Numbered from the stretch's first letter, positions 36,831 to 46,121 are shown. The stretch is DNA of 64,000 bases from Gammaproteobacteria bacterium (GCA_028293765.1 JAQGOG010000057.1:102342-166341); one strand, 5' to 3'. Numbers and translations: made by a program. The notes: generated from the letters alone by a model not told the origin.

Positions 36831-38537
36831 ATGTATCTTTCGTTCTTCGGGCTCAACGAAAAGCCATTCGCGATCACTCCGGATCCGCGCTATCTCTATT
36901 TGAGCGAGCGCCACGCCGAAGCTCTGGCTCACCTCCTCTACGGTATCAACGAGGCGGGGGGCTTCGTGCAGCTCACCGGCGAGGTGGGCACGGGCAAGAC
37001 CACGATCGTGCGCTCGCTGCTTGCCCAGACTCCGAAGAACGCCGAGATCGCTCTCATCCTCAATCCACGGATGACAGCGCCCGAGTTCCTGTTGACCATC
37101 TGCGAGGAGATCGGGATAGGCGTGCCCGACTCGTCGATGGAGAGTCTGAAGGATCTCGTCGACATCCTCAGCCACTATCTGCTGCGTGCCCATGCCGGCG
37201 GCCGACGTGTCGTGCTCGTGGTGGACGAGGCGCAGAATCTCGCCCCGTCGGTGCTCGAGCAGGTCCGGCTGCTCACCAACCTGGAAACGAACACGCAGAA
37301 GCTGCTGCAGATCATCCTGATCGGCCAACCCGAGCTGCGCGAACTGCTGGGGCGCAACGAGCTGCGCCAACTCGCCCAACGCATTACCGGCCGTTATCAC
37401 CTGCATCCGTTGTCACGTGACGAAACTGCCGCGTATGTCAGGCACCGGTTACGTGTGGCGGGGGCGACCAGTGACATTTTCAGCGGACCTGCGCTCAGCG
37501 AGATATACCGCCTGTCGGTCGGCGTGCCCAGGGTCATCAACGTCATCTGCGACCGTGCCTTGTTGGGCTCGTACTCAATGGATAGACATCGCGTCACAGG
37601 CACGCTCGTGCGCCATGCCGCTTCGGAGGTGTTTGGCAAGCGCTTCGCACCGAACTGGCTGCCTTGGGCCGCCATTGCGGGCACGGCAGTAGTACTGACG
37701 TTTGCGACAGTTGCATTGTGGAATCTGCGACCGTGGACCTCAACGTCCCACGATGCTCTAGCGGCCACGCCACAACACTCCCCTACGGCGCCCAGCACGC
37801 GCGGCCCTGACAGCGAGCTGACCCCCACGTCCACCGCTGTACGGACTTCGACATCGGCAGGGGCTACGCCTCCCCCTGCCAAAACATCTGCAACACCTGT
37901 GCAACCGTTGTCGGATCTCCTCACCAAGCACGTGAGTGAGACGGATACTGACGGTGCGTTCACCAAGCTCTTCGGATTGTGGGGAATCAAGTACGTCCCC
38001 GGCGGGACCGACCCGTGCACGCAGGCCTCGCAGCAGGGGTTGGATTGCCTTACGCAGCGGGGCTCGTTTGCGCAACTGCGGCTCTACAATCGCCCGGCGA
38101 TCCTGCTTCTCAATGACGAGGGCGGCAGCTCGCACCAGGTCGTGCTCACGCGCCTCGACGACGAGCATGGGCGCCTCGATCTCGGCGGCACGCGCCACGA
38201 CATCGGCATAGGCGAGCTGGCGCACTACTGGTTCGGTGACTTCGTGATGCTGTGGCGGCCTGGCACCAGCCAGGTGAAATCGCTGCTACCGGGGATGCAC
38301 GGTCCTGACGTACGCTGGCTGCGGCAGAGTCTGCAGCATGCCCAGGGCCAGCGCGGCGATGAGCCGGTCAGCGACGTATTCGACGCTGAGCTGACGAACC
38401 TCGTTCGAGACTTTCAGCGCCAACACCGGCTGACGGTGGACGGTATCGCAGGGGTTCAGACCCAGATCGCGCTCGCGAGCGCCGTCAGCGGGCCCGATGC
38501 GCCCCTTCTCTACGTTGCCGACACTCACGGCGGGTGA
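36831..38537 (+). CDS. exeA: ExeA/GspA-type AAA+ ATPase with peptidoglycan-binding domain
   Basis: Inner-membrane ATPase that with GspB/ExeB helps insert the type II secretin through peptidoglycan. It starts MYLSFFGLNEKPFAITPDPR, the ExeA signature. Walker A is GEVGTGKTT (50-58) and Walker B is VVLVVDEAQNL (127-137). A TM helix lies at about 282-303. The periplasmic part has a C39-peptidase-like segment (CTQASQQGLDCLTQRGSFAQ, then HDIGIGELAHYWFGDFVMLW) and a C-terminal PG_binding_1 domain (LLPGMHGPDVRWLRQSL, FQRQHRLTVDGIAGVQTQIA). 568 residues. Three bases separate it from gspB. Confidence 0.93.
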   Translation: MYLSFFGLNEKPFAITPDPRYLYLSERHAEALAHLLYGINEAGGFVQLTGEVGTGKTTIVRSLLAQTPKNAEIALILNPRMTAPEFLLTICEEIGIGVPDSSMESLKDLVDILSHYLLRAHAGGRRVVLVVDEAQNLAPSVLEQVRLLTNLETNTQKLLQIILIGQPELRELLGRNELRQLAQRITGRYHLHPLSRDETAAYVRHRLRVAGATSDIFSGPALSEIYRLSVGVPRVINVICDRALLGSYSMDRHRVTGTLVRHAASEVFGKRFAPNWLPWAAIAGTAVVLTFATVALWNLRPWTSTSHDALAATPQHSPTAPSTRGPDSELTPTSTAVRTSTSAGATPPPAKTSATPVQPLSDLLTKHVSETDTDGAFTKLFGLWGIKYVPGGTDPCTQASQQGLDCLTQRGSFAQLRLYNRPAILLLNDEGGSSHQVVLTRLDDEHGRLDLGGTRHDIGIGELAHYWFGDFVMLWRPGTSQVKSLLPGMHGPDVRWLRQSLQHAQGQRGDEPVSDVFDAELTNLVRDFQRQHRLTVDGIAGVQTQIALASAVSGPDAPLLYVADTHGG

Positions 38538-38540
38538 CCG

Positions 38541-39356
38541 ATGTCGTTCATTCTCGATGCACTGAAAAAGTCCGAAACCGACCGCCAGCGGCAGAACGGC
38601 GCGGCGCTCTTCGAAGTGAAGGTCGCGCCTCCCAGGACGGGCTTGCCGCTGTGGGCGGTGGCGCTCGCGGTGCTCCTGGCCGTGAATCTCGTGATCGTAG
38701 CTTGGGTACTGCTGCGTCGTCCTTCCTCTCCAGCCGAGGCAGCGGCGGCTCCAGCGGTGGCGCCAGGATCGAACTTGGGGGTCACGGCGACCGCGCCGCC
38801 CGGCGGTTCCAGACCTGCGACCTCAGGTGCGGCGCAGGGACAGTCGGCACCCCAGGGGCCGGTCAGCAACGCCGTACCGGTTGTCGGAAGCGCTCCGGCG
38901 ACCTCCGTTGGCCAGACCGCGGGCATCACTCAACCCGCCCCGGCGGACACTCCGGCAAAGGCCTCAGGAGCACCGCAGGCTGCCAATGCCAACCCCAACG
39001 CCGCGAGTCCTCCCGCGCAGGGCGATCTGACGACCGACAGGGCGAACCCCGACGACTACGCACCCGCGGCGGAGCCCGGGATTGTTCCCGGCTTTGGCAA
39101 CCACGTCTCTCACGGCACGGAGAGCGGCTTACCGTTGTATCAGGACGCGGCGCTCGCCCAGGGCGCTCATATCCCGGAACTGCGCCTCGATCTGCACGTG
39201 TTTGCGGCCAGAGCTCAGGACCGTTTCGTCATGATCAACATGAAAAAGCTGCATGAAGGCGATTCTTTGCCTCAAGGCGTGCGGGTCGAGAGCATTACAC
39301 CCGACGGCGCGGTGTTGTCCCATAACGGTGCGAGGTTTTTGTTACCGCGTGACTGA
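38541..39356 (+). CDS. gspB: General secretion pathway protein B
   Basis: 271-residue bitopic inner-membrane partner of ExeA. It starts MSFILDALKKSETDRQRQ, typical of GspB. A TM helix is at about 36-58, then a long Pro/Ala/Gly-rich periplasmic linker. The C-terminal GspB domain includes LRLDLHVFAARAQDRFVMIN and SITPDGAVLSHNGARFLLPR. Coupled to exeA by a 3-base gap. No gspC-N operon is in the window, so the secretin partner must be elsewhere. Confidence 0.93.
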   Translation: MSFILDALKKSETDRQRQNGAALFEVKVAPPRTGLPLWAVALAVLLAVNLVIVAWVLLRRPSSPAEAAAAPAVAPGSNLGVTATAPPGGSRPATSGAAQGQSAPQGPVSNAVPVVGSAPATSVGQTAGITQPAPADTPAKASGAPQAANANPNAASPPAQGDLTTDRANPDDYAPAAEPGIVPGFGNHVSHGTESGLPLYQDAALAQGAHIPELRLDLHVFAARAQDRFVMINMKKLHEGDSLPQGVRVESITPDGAVLSHNGARFLLPRD

Positions 39357-39681
39357 CCCCGGTCATTGACACCCGCTACCTGCGCGCACGCGCGCAAGCG
39401 GTGTGACAGACCCACGCAGCGCACCATATGCGTCCTTCGCCTGACTCGTTATGACAGATCGAGTCCGGCGCCCAGCTGCCCAACTCGAGGTTGCGATTCA
39501 CTCTATTGATTGCCACCATGCGCAACGCTGCGCGCAGCACCGTCCGCAGGGAATGGCGACAAGATGACGAGTTTCACAGAATCAGTCTGCCACTGACGAC
39601 AATGTCCCATGCCTGCGGCATCGTCGGGAGACGACTTCCGGGCGGCCCTGTGGCCCCCGCGGGCGGGCTTGGGAATTTAAG
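39357..39681. other. 325-base gap between gspB and the receiver-TonB gene
   Basis: Holds the hairpin at 39369-39404 and otherwise nothing I can call coding. No convincing -35/-10 pair was found, though a promoter for the downstream two-gene unit is expected here. A GC-rich stretch (about 39640-39672) precedes the next start. Confidence 0.4.
39369..39404 (+). terminator. Imperfect hairpin after gspB
   Basis: CCGCT (39373-39377) pairs with AGCGG (39397-39401), enclosing GCGCGC repeats; the outer ACA/TGT extends it with a one-base bulge. Begins 13 bases after the gspB stop, with no T tract. Confidence 0.35.
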
Positions 39682-41700
39682 ATGGCCGGCAGCTCCCCAC
39701 TTCATCATTTTCAAGGTATTGCGACCTTGAGCGCCTCGCCGCAGCAAACGGTACAGGTGGGCGAGGGGCTTGTCGTGTTGACCCAGGACGACGCGCTGGT
39801 CGATACCCTGCAGGTCATCGGTTCCGGGCACGATGTCTTCACGGTGAGCGCCGAATCCGACCTTGCCGCACACCTGCTGACCGAACATACAGGGGTCGCC
39901 ATCCTCGACGCCGGCGCCATCGCCAGCCCGATAGAACGCCTGACCGAGCGACTGAAGGCGCAATTCCCCGACCTGGTGCTCATCGTTGCCGGTGGCGTCG
40001 ACGATCAGAGCGCGCTCGCGACGCAGATCACGAACGGCACGGTGTATCGCTTCCTCCACAAGCCGGTCTCCGAGCAGCGGGTGAAGCTCTTTGTAGATGC
40101 CGCCTGGCGCCGGCACGACGAAGCTCACGCGGGCGACACCGTGTTCGCCAACACGCCGCGCGGCGGGGAGCGGCTGGGACTGGGGAGCAACATGCTCCTG
40201 TTGGGCGGCGCAGGCATCGCTGCAATCGTTCTGCTCGGCTCGTGGCTATTGCTGCGCAAACCCGAGACTCAACCCGTCCAGGCGCCGGCGACCGGCAGCA
40301 CCGAAGTGGCAGTCCCGGCGGCCGCGCACGACGCCGTCCTCGAAGGTCTGCTGGACAGCGCGGATCGGGCGTTGGAGAGCGGCGCTCTCGTCGCTCCCCC
40401 TGGAAAGAATGCGGCCGATCTGTACCGCCAGGCCATGCAGCGCGATGCGCACGACCCGCGCGGCGGCAATGGCCTGGAAAAGGTCATCGACCGGCTGCTG
40501 TCGGGCGCCGAGGCGCAGTTGCTCGCCGAACATCTCGACGAGGCCCGGAAGCTGACGGAGCAGGCCCGGCAGATCAAGCCGGATCACGTGCGCGTTGCCT
40601 TTCTGATGGCGCAGATAGGCAAGGAGCGGGAGCGCGCGGTGCTGGCGCAGGCGCGTCAGGCCGCCTCGAGCGGCAACATCGAACAGGCGCTCACGGTCCT
40701 CGATGGCGCGGCACTGGACGGCCACCGCTCGACCCTCGTATCCGAAGCCCGGCAGGAGCTCGAGCAGAAGAAATCCGACGAGCGGGTGCGGGATTACGTC
40801 AGCCGTGCCAACGATCGCATGCGCCGCGGCCTGTTGCTCGAGCCGACGCAGGACAACGCCAGGTTCTTCATTGAATCAGCCCGGGCGCTGGCACCCAATG
40901 ACAGCGAAGTGCGGCAGGCGCAGCGGCAGTTTCTCGACCGCCTGGCCACGGAGGCCCGCAAGGCATTGGCAGCGGGCAATGCCGACCAGGGCGAGCGTTG
41001 GATTCAGGCTGCGGCCGATGCGGGCGCGGACCGGGATGACATTACGGCGCTGACACGGGAAGAGCAGCGCGTACGGACCGCCGCCAAGACGGATGCACTG
41101 GCGCGGCTGGCGCTGCTCTTCAACCAGCGCCTTACGCAGGGCAAGCTGCTGGAGCCCGCTTCCGACAACGCGAAATTCTATCTTACGCAACTCGTGCAGG
41201 CCGACCCGACCCACCCTTCCACGGAGCTTGCCGGTCAGGCATTCGCCGCGCGGTCGCTCGAAGAGGCGAGGAACGCCGTGCGCCGCCAGGACTACGCGGG
41301 TGCGCAACGTTGGCTCACCGAAGCGCATGACTCCGGCGCCGATCAGACGAGCATCAATGCCGTCAACAGCGATATCAGAACGGCGCAGGACACGACGAAG
41401 CGCGCCACTGAGTTCGCGACGGCAAGCTCGCTCGAGCTGACGCACTACGTGCCACCTGATTTTCCGTCCGTCGCCCGGCAACGAGCCATCAGCGGCTGGG
41501 TCGACGTGCAGTTCGTAATCAGAACCGACGGCTCCGTAACCGACATCGCCGTGACAGGGGCGGAGCCGGTCGGCCTGTTTGAACAGGCGGCCACTGACGC
41601 CGTCCACAAGTGGCACTATCGCCCTGTGATGCGCGATGGCCAATCAGTCAATCAACGCGCGCGCCTGCGCGTACGCTTCGCGCTCCAACATGACCGCTAA
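39682..41700 (+). CDS. Receiver-TM-repeat-TonB fusion protein
   Basis: 672 residues with an unusual order. A receiver-like domain (about 29-143) retains the acceptor-position Asp76 in VAILDAG and Lys127 in FLHKPV. A single TM helix is at about 170-191. A ~390-residue helical repeat region follows, with two recurring blocks LLLEPTQDNARFFIESARAL and KLLEPASDNAKFYLTQLVQA. A C-terminal TonB domain (about 585-668) includes YVPPDFPSVARQRAISGWVD and WHYRPVMRDG. TonB domains transmit proton-motive energy to outer-membrane receptors; here no N-terminal ExbB-interacting helix precedes it in the usual way. The stop overlaps the kinase start by 11 bases. Confidence 0.85.
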   Translation: MAGSSPLHHFQGIATLSASPQQTVQVGEGLVVLTQDDALVDTLQVIGSGHDVFTVSAESDLAAHLLTEHTGVAILDAGAIASPIERLTERLKAQFPDLVLIVAGGVDDQSALATQITNGTVYRFLHKPVSEQRVKLFVDAAWRRHDEAHAGDTVFANTPRGGERLGLGSNMLLLGGAGIAAIVLLGSWLLLRKPETQPVQAPATGSTEVAVPAAAHDAVLEGLLDSADRALESGALVAPPGKNAADLYRQAMQRDAHDPRGGNGLEKVIDRLLSGAEAQLLAEHLDEARKLTEQARQIKPDHVRVAFLMAQIGKERERAVLAQARQAASSGNIEQALTVLDGAALDGHRSTLVSEARQELEQKKSDERVRDYVSRANDRMRRGLLLEPTQDNARFFIESARALAPNDSEVRQAQRQFLDRLATEARKALAAGNADQGERWIQAAADAGADRDDITALTREEQRVRTAAKTDALARLALLFNQRLTQGKLLEPASDNAKFYLTQLVQADPTHPSTELAGQAFAARSLEEARNAVRRQDYAGAQRWLTEAHDSGADQTSINAVNSDIRTAQDTTKRATEFATASSLELTHYVPPDFPSVARQRAISGWVDVQFVIRTDGSVTDIAVTGAEPVGLFEQAATDAVHKWHYRPVMRDGQSVNQRARLRVRFALQHDR

Positions 41701-43168
41701 ACGCATAACCACGCCGCCTCGATTGCTGGTCGTCGACAACGACGCCCGTTATGGAGAGTGGCTCAGTCATCACCTGGGAGTGTTCTGTCCGGATTCCAGC
41801 GTGAGCGTGCTCGATCGCAACGAATTCGAGCGCTGGTGCCAGACGCTCTCGGGCCGGGATTGTGACGTGTTGCTGCTCACGGCTTCGTTCGGCTCGAGCC
41901 CGGAAGATCCCCAGGCGCTCGGGCTGGAGCTTCTGCGCCAACTGCGCGGGCGACCCGTCTTTCCAGCAGTCATTGCCTTGGCGGAGGACGGCAATGAGTT
42001 GACGGCAGTCAGAGCTTTGCAACTCGGCGCCGTCGATTACCTGCCGAAGCGCCTGCTCACTCCCGAGCGCCTGAATACATCGGTACGCCTTGCGCTCAGA
42101 CGCATCGAAAAGCGAGTAGCGCGCAGGCTTGCGACCCTCACGCACGTGACGGAATCGCCTGTCCCCGAAACGGATGCGGATGCACATAGCCCGCTTGCGA
42201 TGGGGACTGCGGCCATAAGCGTGGCGTCGAAAGAGGCGCCCACGCACGCGGCCGCCAGACCCGGCGGTGAGGCACGGGACGGCCCGCCACCGAATGCCCG
42301 GTCGCCCGACCCGGCTACGGTGGCCATTTCACCGGCCAAGGCTGGCGCGGAATTCATTCCCGGCTACATCATCCGGTTGAAGATCGGCGAATCCGAGAAA
42401 GCCGTGGTGTATCTCGCCAGCAGCATTTCTCTAGGTCACAACGTCGCACTCAAGGTGAGCAAGACCTTGCGCGACGACGCGGCCGGACGCCAGTTCCTCG
42501 AGCGCGAGTACACGGCAATCATTGCGATACGTGATCCGCTCGTCGTCCAGATCTACGACTACGGCGTGCACGCGGGATTCGAGTACCTCGCCATGGAGTA
42601 CCTGCTTCGCGGTGATCTGAAAGCACGCCTGCAACTCGGAGTCACTGAGATGGAGGCTTTGCGGTATGTAGAGCAGATTGCGTATGCCCTGCGGGTCGTC
42701 CACCACGCGGGACTTCTACATCGCGATCTGAAACCGCCGAATGTGATGTTGCGTGACAACGATGACGTCGCCCTCATTGACTTCGGCCTCGCGCGCGCGC
42801 TCGACGGCAGTACACCGAGCACGCGCACCGGTGTATTGCGCGGCTCGCCGTATTACATGAGCCCCGAGCAGGCACTGGGCGAGGTACTCGACGCCCGCTC
42901 CGACTTCTACAGTCTCGGCATCATGTTCTATGAGATGTTGACCGGGCGAAAGCCCTACACCGGCGGCACGGCCATGGAAGTCCTGCAGCAGCATGTGAAC
43001 TCGCCGCTGCCGCCGCTACCGCACTCCTTCAGACGCTATCAGCCGTTTCTCACCCAGCTCGTCGCGAAGGCTCGCAGCGAGCGCTTCGCGAAAGCGGAGG
43101 ACATCATCGCGGCCATCGGAGAACTCCGGACCGCGATGACTCTCAGCGTCGAATCGACCGCGGCCTGA
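41690..43168 (+). CDS. Receiver-like Ser/Thr protein kinase
   Basis: 492 residues. A degenerate receiver domain (about 10-140) has VVDND and Lys120, but the phospho-acceptor position is Thr64 (DVLLLTASFG). After a Pro/Ala linker comes a Hanks-type kinase (about 224-485). Lys255 (VALKVSK), HRDLKPPNVM (344-353), DFG (364-366) and SPE are present, so catalysis is likely. The glycine loop IGESEKAVVY keeps only the first Gly. No membrane helix or PASTA domains. The start at 41690 overlaps the TonB gene; an ATG at 41636 lies deeper inside it and is rejected. Confidence 0.9.
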   Translation: MTAKRITTPPRLLVVDNDARYGEWLSHHLGVFCPDSSVSVLDRNEFERWCQTLSGRDCDVLLLTASFGSSPEDPQALGLELLRQLRGRPVFPAVIALAEDGNELTAVRALQLGAVDYLPKRLLTPERLNTSVRLALRRIEKRVARRLATLTHVTESPVPETDADAHSPLAMGTAAISVASKEAPTHAAARPGGEARDGPPPNARSPDPATVAISPAKAGAEFIPGYIIRLKIGESEKAVVYLASSISLGHNVALKVSKTLRDDAAGRQFLEREYTAIIAIRDPLVVQIYDYGVHAGFEYLAMEYLLRGDLKARLQLGVTEMEALRYVEQIAYALRVVHHAGLLHRDLKPPNVMLRDNDDVALIDFGLARALDGSTPSTRTGVLRGSPYYMSPEQALGEVLDARSDFYSLGIMFYEMLTGRKPYTGGTAMEVLQQHVNSPLPPLPHSFRRYQPFLTQLVAKARSERFAKAEDIIAAIGELRTAMTLSVESTAA

Positions 43169-43189
43169 AGGCCAGGCGACAGCACTCCT

Positions 43190-44551
43190 TCAGCCGTGCC
43201 CTCGCAGCGGGGCCGGCGCCGCTTCGCCCGTGCCCTCGGAGGCCACGCGAGCGCGCTCCTGAGCCTTACCGAGGTTGAACGACAGGACCAGCCAGATCGC
43301 TGAGATAGCTGCGCCGAACCAACCTACGCCGGATGGGCCCAGGCCCATTCCTCCCGTAAGCGCCTTGTACACCGAGGCACTCAACGCGTCGCCGCCGCGA
43401 TATACGAATGTATCGATGAGACTCTTCGCTTTATATTTTTCCTCGCGCGTCACTACGGTGAAGAGCGAGTCCCGGCAGGGTCGCGTAATCGCGTACTCGC
43501 CGATCCGGCGCACAGCCAACACTGCCACCAGAACCGAGAATACCGGGACGATCGCAAACAGCGCATAGCCGAACGTCATGAGCAGCGGTATCGACACCAG
43601 CATCACCCGCAGCCCGACCCACTTGAAGAGACGGCCGAAGATGAACAACTGCGAGATCAGCGAAAGACACTGCACCCAGAAGTCGACTTCGGAGAAAAAG
43701 CGTGTTCGCTCGTCGCGCGTGGTGAAGATCTTCGCGACGTACGCCTGCTGCTCCAGGTACAGAAACGTCGAAACCCAGGTCACGAGGAAAACGAACATCG
43801 CGATGCCCAGCAGATACGGCGACCGGACCACCTGTCCGAATGCAGCCCATATGCCGCCGCCGAGCGCCTTGTCGGTATCGACACCCTTCACTATCGTCCC
43901 GTGGACGCGGTGCCAATTGATTACACGCGTCATGAATACGAGCGATAAGGCCAACAGCGCCGCGGAAATCGGCAGCAGGTTGATCGTTCCCAGCGGCACG
44001 GCAAGCCATCCGGAAATCAGCGGTCCTATGAGGCCACCAGTGCTCGCGCCCGCCGCAATGAAGCCGAACATGCGGCCCGCCTGCTCGCGGGTGAACACGT
44101 CGGCCATCAGGCTCCAGAACACCGCGACGACAAACAGGTTGAATACGCTCACCCAGATGTAATAGCTGCGTGCTATCCAGGTGTGATCTTCCTGCACACT
44201 GAACCAGACGTAGAACGCCAGCAGGTTTGCCGTGAAAAAACCATAGACCCAGGGGAGGAACACGGTGCGTCGAAAGCGTGAAGTGAGCCAGCCATATATG
44301 GGCTGTACCAGAAGCATCGCAGCAAACGTTCCCCAGAAGAGGTAGGGGATGTTTTCCACGCCCGACGTGATGCCCATCGTGTCGCGGACCGGGCGCAACA
44401 TCGTATAGGCCGCGAACATGCAGAACAGTGTGGCGAATGACGCGAGCAGTGCGGGCATTTCGCCGGGCTGCAAAACGACCAGTCGCTGTACCGTCGTGGC
44501 GAAATGCGACTGTGCGGGTTCCTGGGGAGGAACTCCAGAGGGCGTGCTCAT
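43190..44551 (-). CDS. MFS-type transporter, resembling the Npt/ATP-ADP translocase group
   Basis: 453 residues with about 12 hydrophobic segments. The N-terminal segment AAYTMLRPVRDTMGITSGVE resembles the LRPxRD motif of COG3202 nucleotide carriers, and FVVAVFWSLMADVFTREQAG the MFS motif. Substrate cannot be stated; bacterial members of this group outside intracellular parasites are uncharacterised in my knowledge. Upstream of the ATG, AGGAGAG gives a good ribosome site. Convergent with the kinase gene, 21 bases apart. Confidence 0.8.
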   Translation of the reverse strand: MSTPSGVPPQEPAQSHFATTVQRLVVLQPGEMPALLASFATLFCMFAAYTMLRPVRDTMGITSGVENIPYLFWGTFAAMLLVQPIYGWLTSRFRRTVFLPWVYGFFTANLLAFYVWFSVQEDHTWIARSYYIWVSVFNLFVVAVFWSLMADVFTREQAGRMFGFIAAGASTGGLIGPLISGWLAVPLGTINLLPISAALLALSLVFMTRVINWHRVHGTIVKGVDTDKALGGGIWAAFGQVVRSPYLLGIAMFVFLVTWVSTFLYLEQQAYVAKIFTTRDERTRFFSEVDFWVQCLSLISQLFIFGRLFKWVGLRVMLVSIPLLMTFGYALFAIVPVFSVLVAVLAVRRIGEYAITRPCRDSLFTVVTREEKYKAKSLIDTFVYRGGDALSASVYKALTGGMGLGPSGVGWFGAAISAIWLVLSFNLGKAQERARVASEGTGEAAPAPLRGHG

Positions 44552-44746
44552 GTACTCTCCTGGGGGCCTTGGGCGGCGCGCGCATTGTCACGCAAGGTAG
44601 TGCTTCGTGACACCGCGTTGACGCCTATTTTATTTTGAAACTGTCCACTTGCCGGATGTCCGGTGCGGCTATCGGCTGTCGGCTATAGCTAACTTTGGAT
44701 TAGCGGCCGAAGCGCCGTTGCCCGCCGTGGCAGGACTGCAGCCAGA

Positions 44747-44916
44747 TTACGCGGGCTCGCGGCAAACCACCTCGATATTGTGACCGTCGGGGTCGAGTAC
44801 GAAAGCGCCGTAATAGTTGGCGTGATAATGCGGCCGCACACCAGGGGCGCCGTTCGAGCGACCGCCTGCTGCGAGCGCAGCAGGTCGCTGGCGGCGACGC
44901 CGCTGTGGTCGATCAT
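44747..44916 (-). pseudogene. VOC-family (glyoxalase-like) gene remnant with internal deletion
   Basis: Starting at ATG 44916 (overlapping the GNAT stop by ATGA) the sequence reads MIDHSGVAASDLLRS, a typical VOC-family N-terminus. A shift of frame then gives AALAAGGRSNGAPGVRPHYH and NYYGAFVLDPDGHNIEVVCR, a typical VOC C-terminus, ending with a stop at 44747-44749. The middle of the protein, about 75-80 residues including the usual metal-site strands, is missing. So this is a deletion-plus-frameshift relic. Neither frame alone gives a plausible protein. Confidence 0.8.
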
Positions 44917-45452
44917 TTCGGAATTTCCTTGAGCATCGGAACGAACTCGATGCTGACCCCGGCACCTACGTCGTAACGCACGTGCCCCGTTGGAACGTAA
45001 CCGCGCGCGGCATAGAGGCGAACGCCCGGCAGTGTACTCATGAGCTCCAGCCGCGAGAATCCCCGTAGCCGGGCTTCCGTTTCACAGCGCTCGAGCAGCC
45101 GGGAACCGATTCCCTTGCGCGCGTGGTCGGGATCCACGAAGAACGCCCTGATCTTGGCGGAATCGGCCTCCGGATCGAGCATGGCGCTGTCACGCTGCGC
45201 CCGGTTGTCGCCGCCGAAGAGCGTGCGGCGGTAGCTCCATCCGCCGCAGCCGACTATCTTTCCGTCGCCGGCGACGACGAAGTAGGTCTCGTCCGCGATG
45301 AGTTGAGTATCCACGCCAAACGCGCCGCGCAGTGCGCCTTCGACCTGCTCCGGCTCGTAGTCGTTCGCGCTCAGCTCACGTGCGGAACGGGCTATCAGCA
45401 ACTCCAGCGCCGGCCGATCGTCGAGAGTTGCCTGACGAAGTACGTATTCCAT
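44913..45452 (-). CDS. GNAT-family N-acetyltransferase
   Basis: 179 residues. The acetyl-CoA-binding motif A is DPDHARKGIGSRLLERCE, preceded by KIRAFFVDP, and the C-terminal GVRLYAARGYVPTG is typical. The acceptor is unknown. It begins MEYVLRQATLDDRPALELLI. Coupled by ATGA overlap to the VOC remnant downstream, so the two once formed an operon. Confidence 0.88.
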   Translation of the reverse strand: MEYVLRQATLDDRPALELLIARSARELSANDYEPEQVEGALRGAFGVDTQLIADETYFVVAGDGKIVGCGGWSYRRTLFGGDNRAQRDSAMLDPEADSAKIRAFFVDPDHARKGIGSRLLERCETEARLRGFSRLELMSTLPGVRLYAARGYVPTGHVRYDVGAGVSIEFVPMLKEIPK

Positions 45453-45620
45453 GCTCGGATGCGTGCGATGACCTGCGGCCCTTCGGACCTATTCGCTTCA
45501 GAACCCGTTTCATCCCGGTGGCCGGTGCCCGACCGAATGCTCGTCCTACTTCTTGCCCCAATGACGCATCCAAAGCAAGCTGCCCAATACACCTTTTCCG
45601 CCGGGAACTCGAGCCGCGCC

Positions 45621-46121
45621 ATGACCATCCCCCGCTCCCAGCAACCTGCGCGCAGGCAGGCGCGAATCCATCGCGTGTTCGAAGTCGGCCTGGGCCTGAA
45701 GGCCGTGCACAGCCTCCTCGAGATCGTCGGCGGCATTCTGCTGCTGGCGGTGAGCCAGCAGCGCATGTTGCACATTGCGAACCTGCTGACGCAGGAGGAA
45801 TTGCTTCGGGATCCGAACGACCGGATCGCTCACTACGTCATCAAGGTGGCGCACGATCTGTCGACGAGCGCGAAGACATTCGCCGCCTTTTACCTGCTGA
45901 GCCATGGGGTCATCAAGCTGGTGCTGATCGTCGAGATCCTGCGAAAACGGCACTGGGCCTATCCGGCATTCATCATCGCGCTCGCAGCCCTGATCACGTA
46001 CCAGAGCTACAAGCTGCTGCACGGCCTGTCTATCGGACTCGCGGCCTTGACGGTGATCGATGCCGCGGTGCTCGTGCTCACGTGGCATGAGTACCGTGTC
46101 GTGCGCGCGACACCGTCTTGA
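45621..46121 (+). CDS. DUF2127 membrane protein
   Basis: 166 residues with about four TM segments; conserved-looking features include VFEVGLGLKAVHSLLEIVGG, FAAFYLLSHGVIKLVLIVEI and AYPAFIIALAALITYQSYKL, the DUF2127 pattern. Function unknown. The ATG at 45621 is preferred, because the long upstream open frame runs antisense to the GNAT gene. Confidence 0.85.
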   Translation: MTIPRSQQPARRQARIHRVFEVGLGLKAVHSLLEIVGGILLLAVSQQRMLHIANLLTQEELLRDPNDRIAHYVIKVAHDLSTSAKTFAAFYLLSHGVIKLVLIVEILRKRHWAYPAFIIALAALITYQSYKLLHGLSIGLAALTVIDAAVLVLTWHEYRVVRATPS

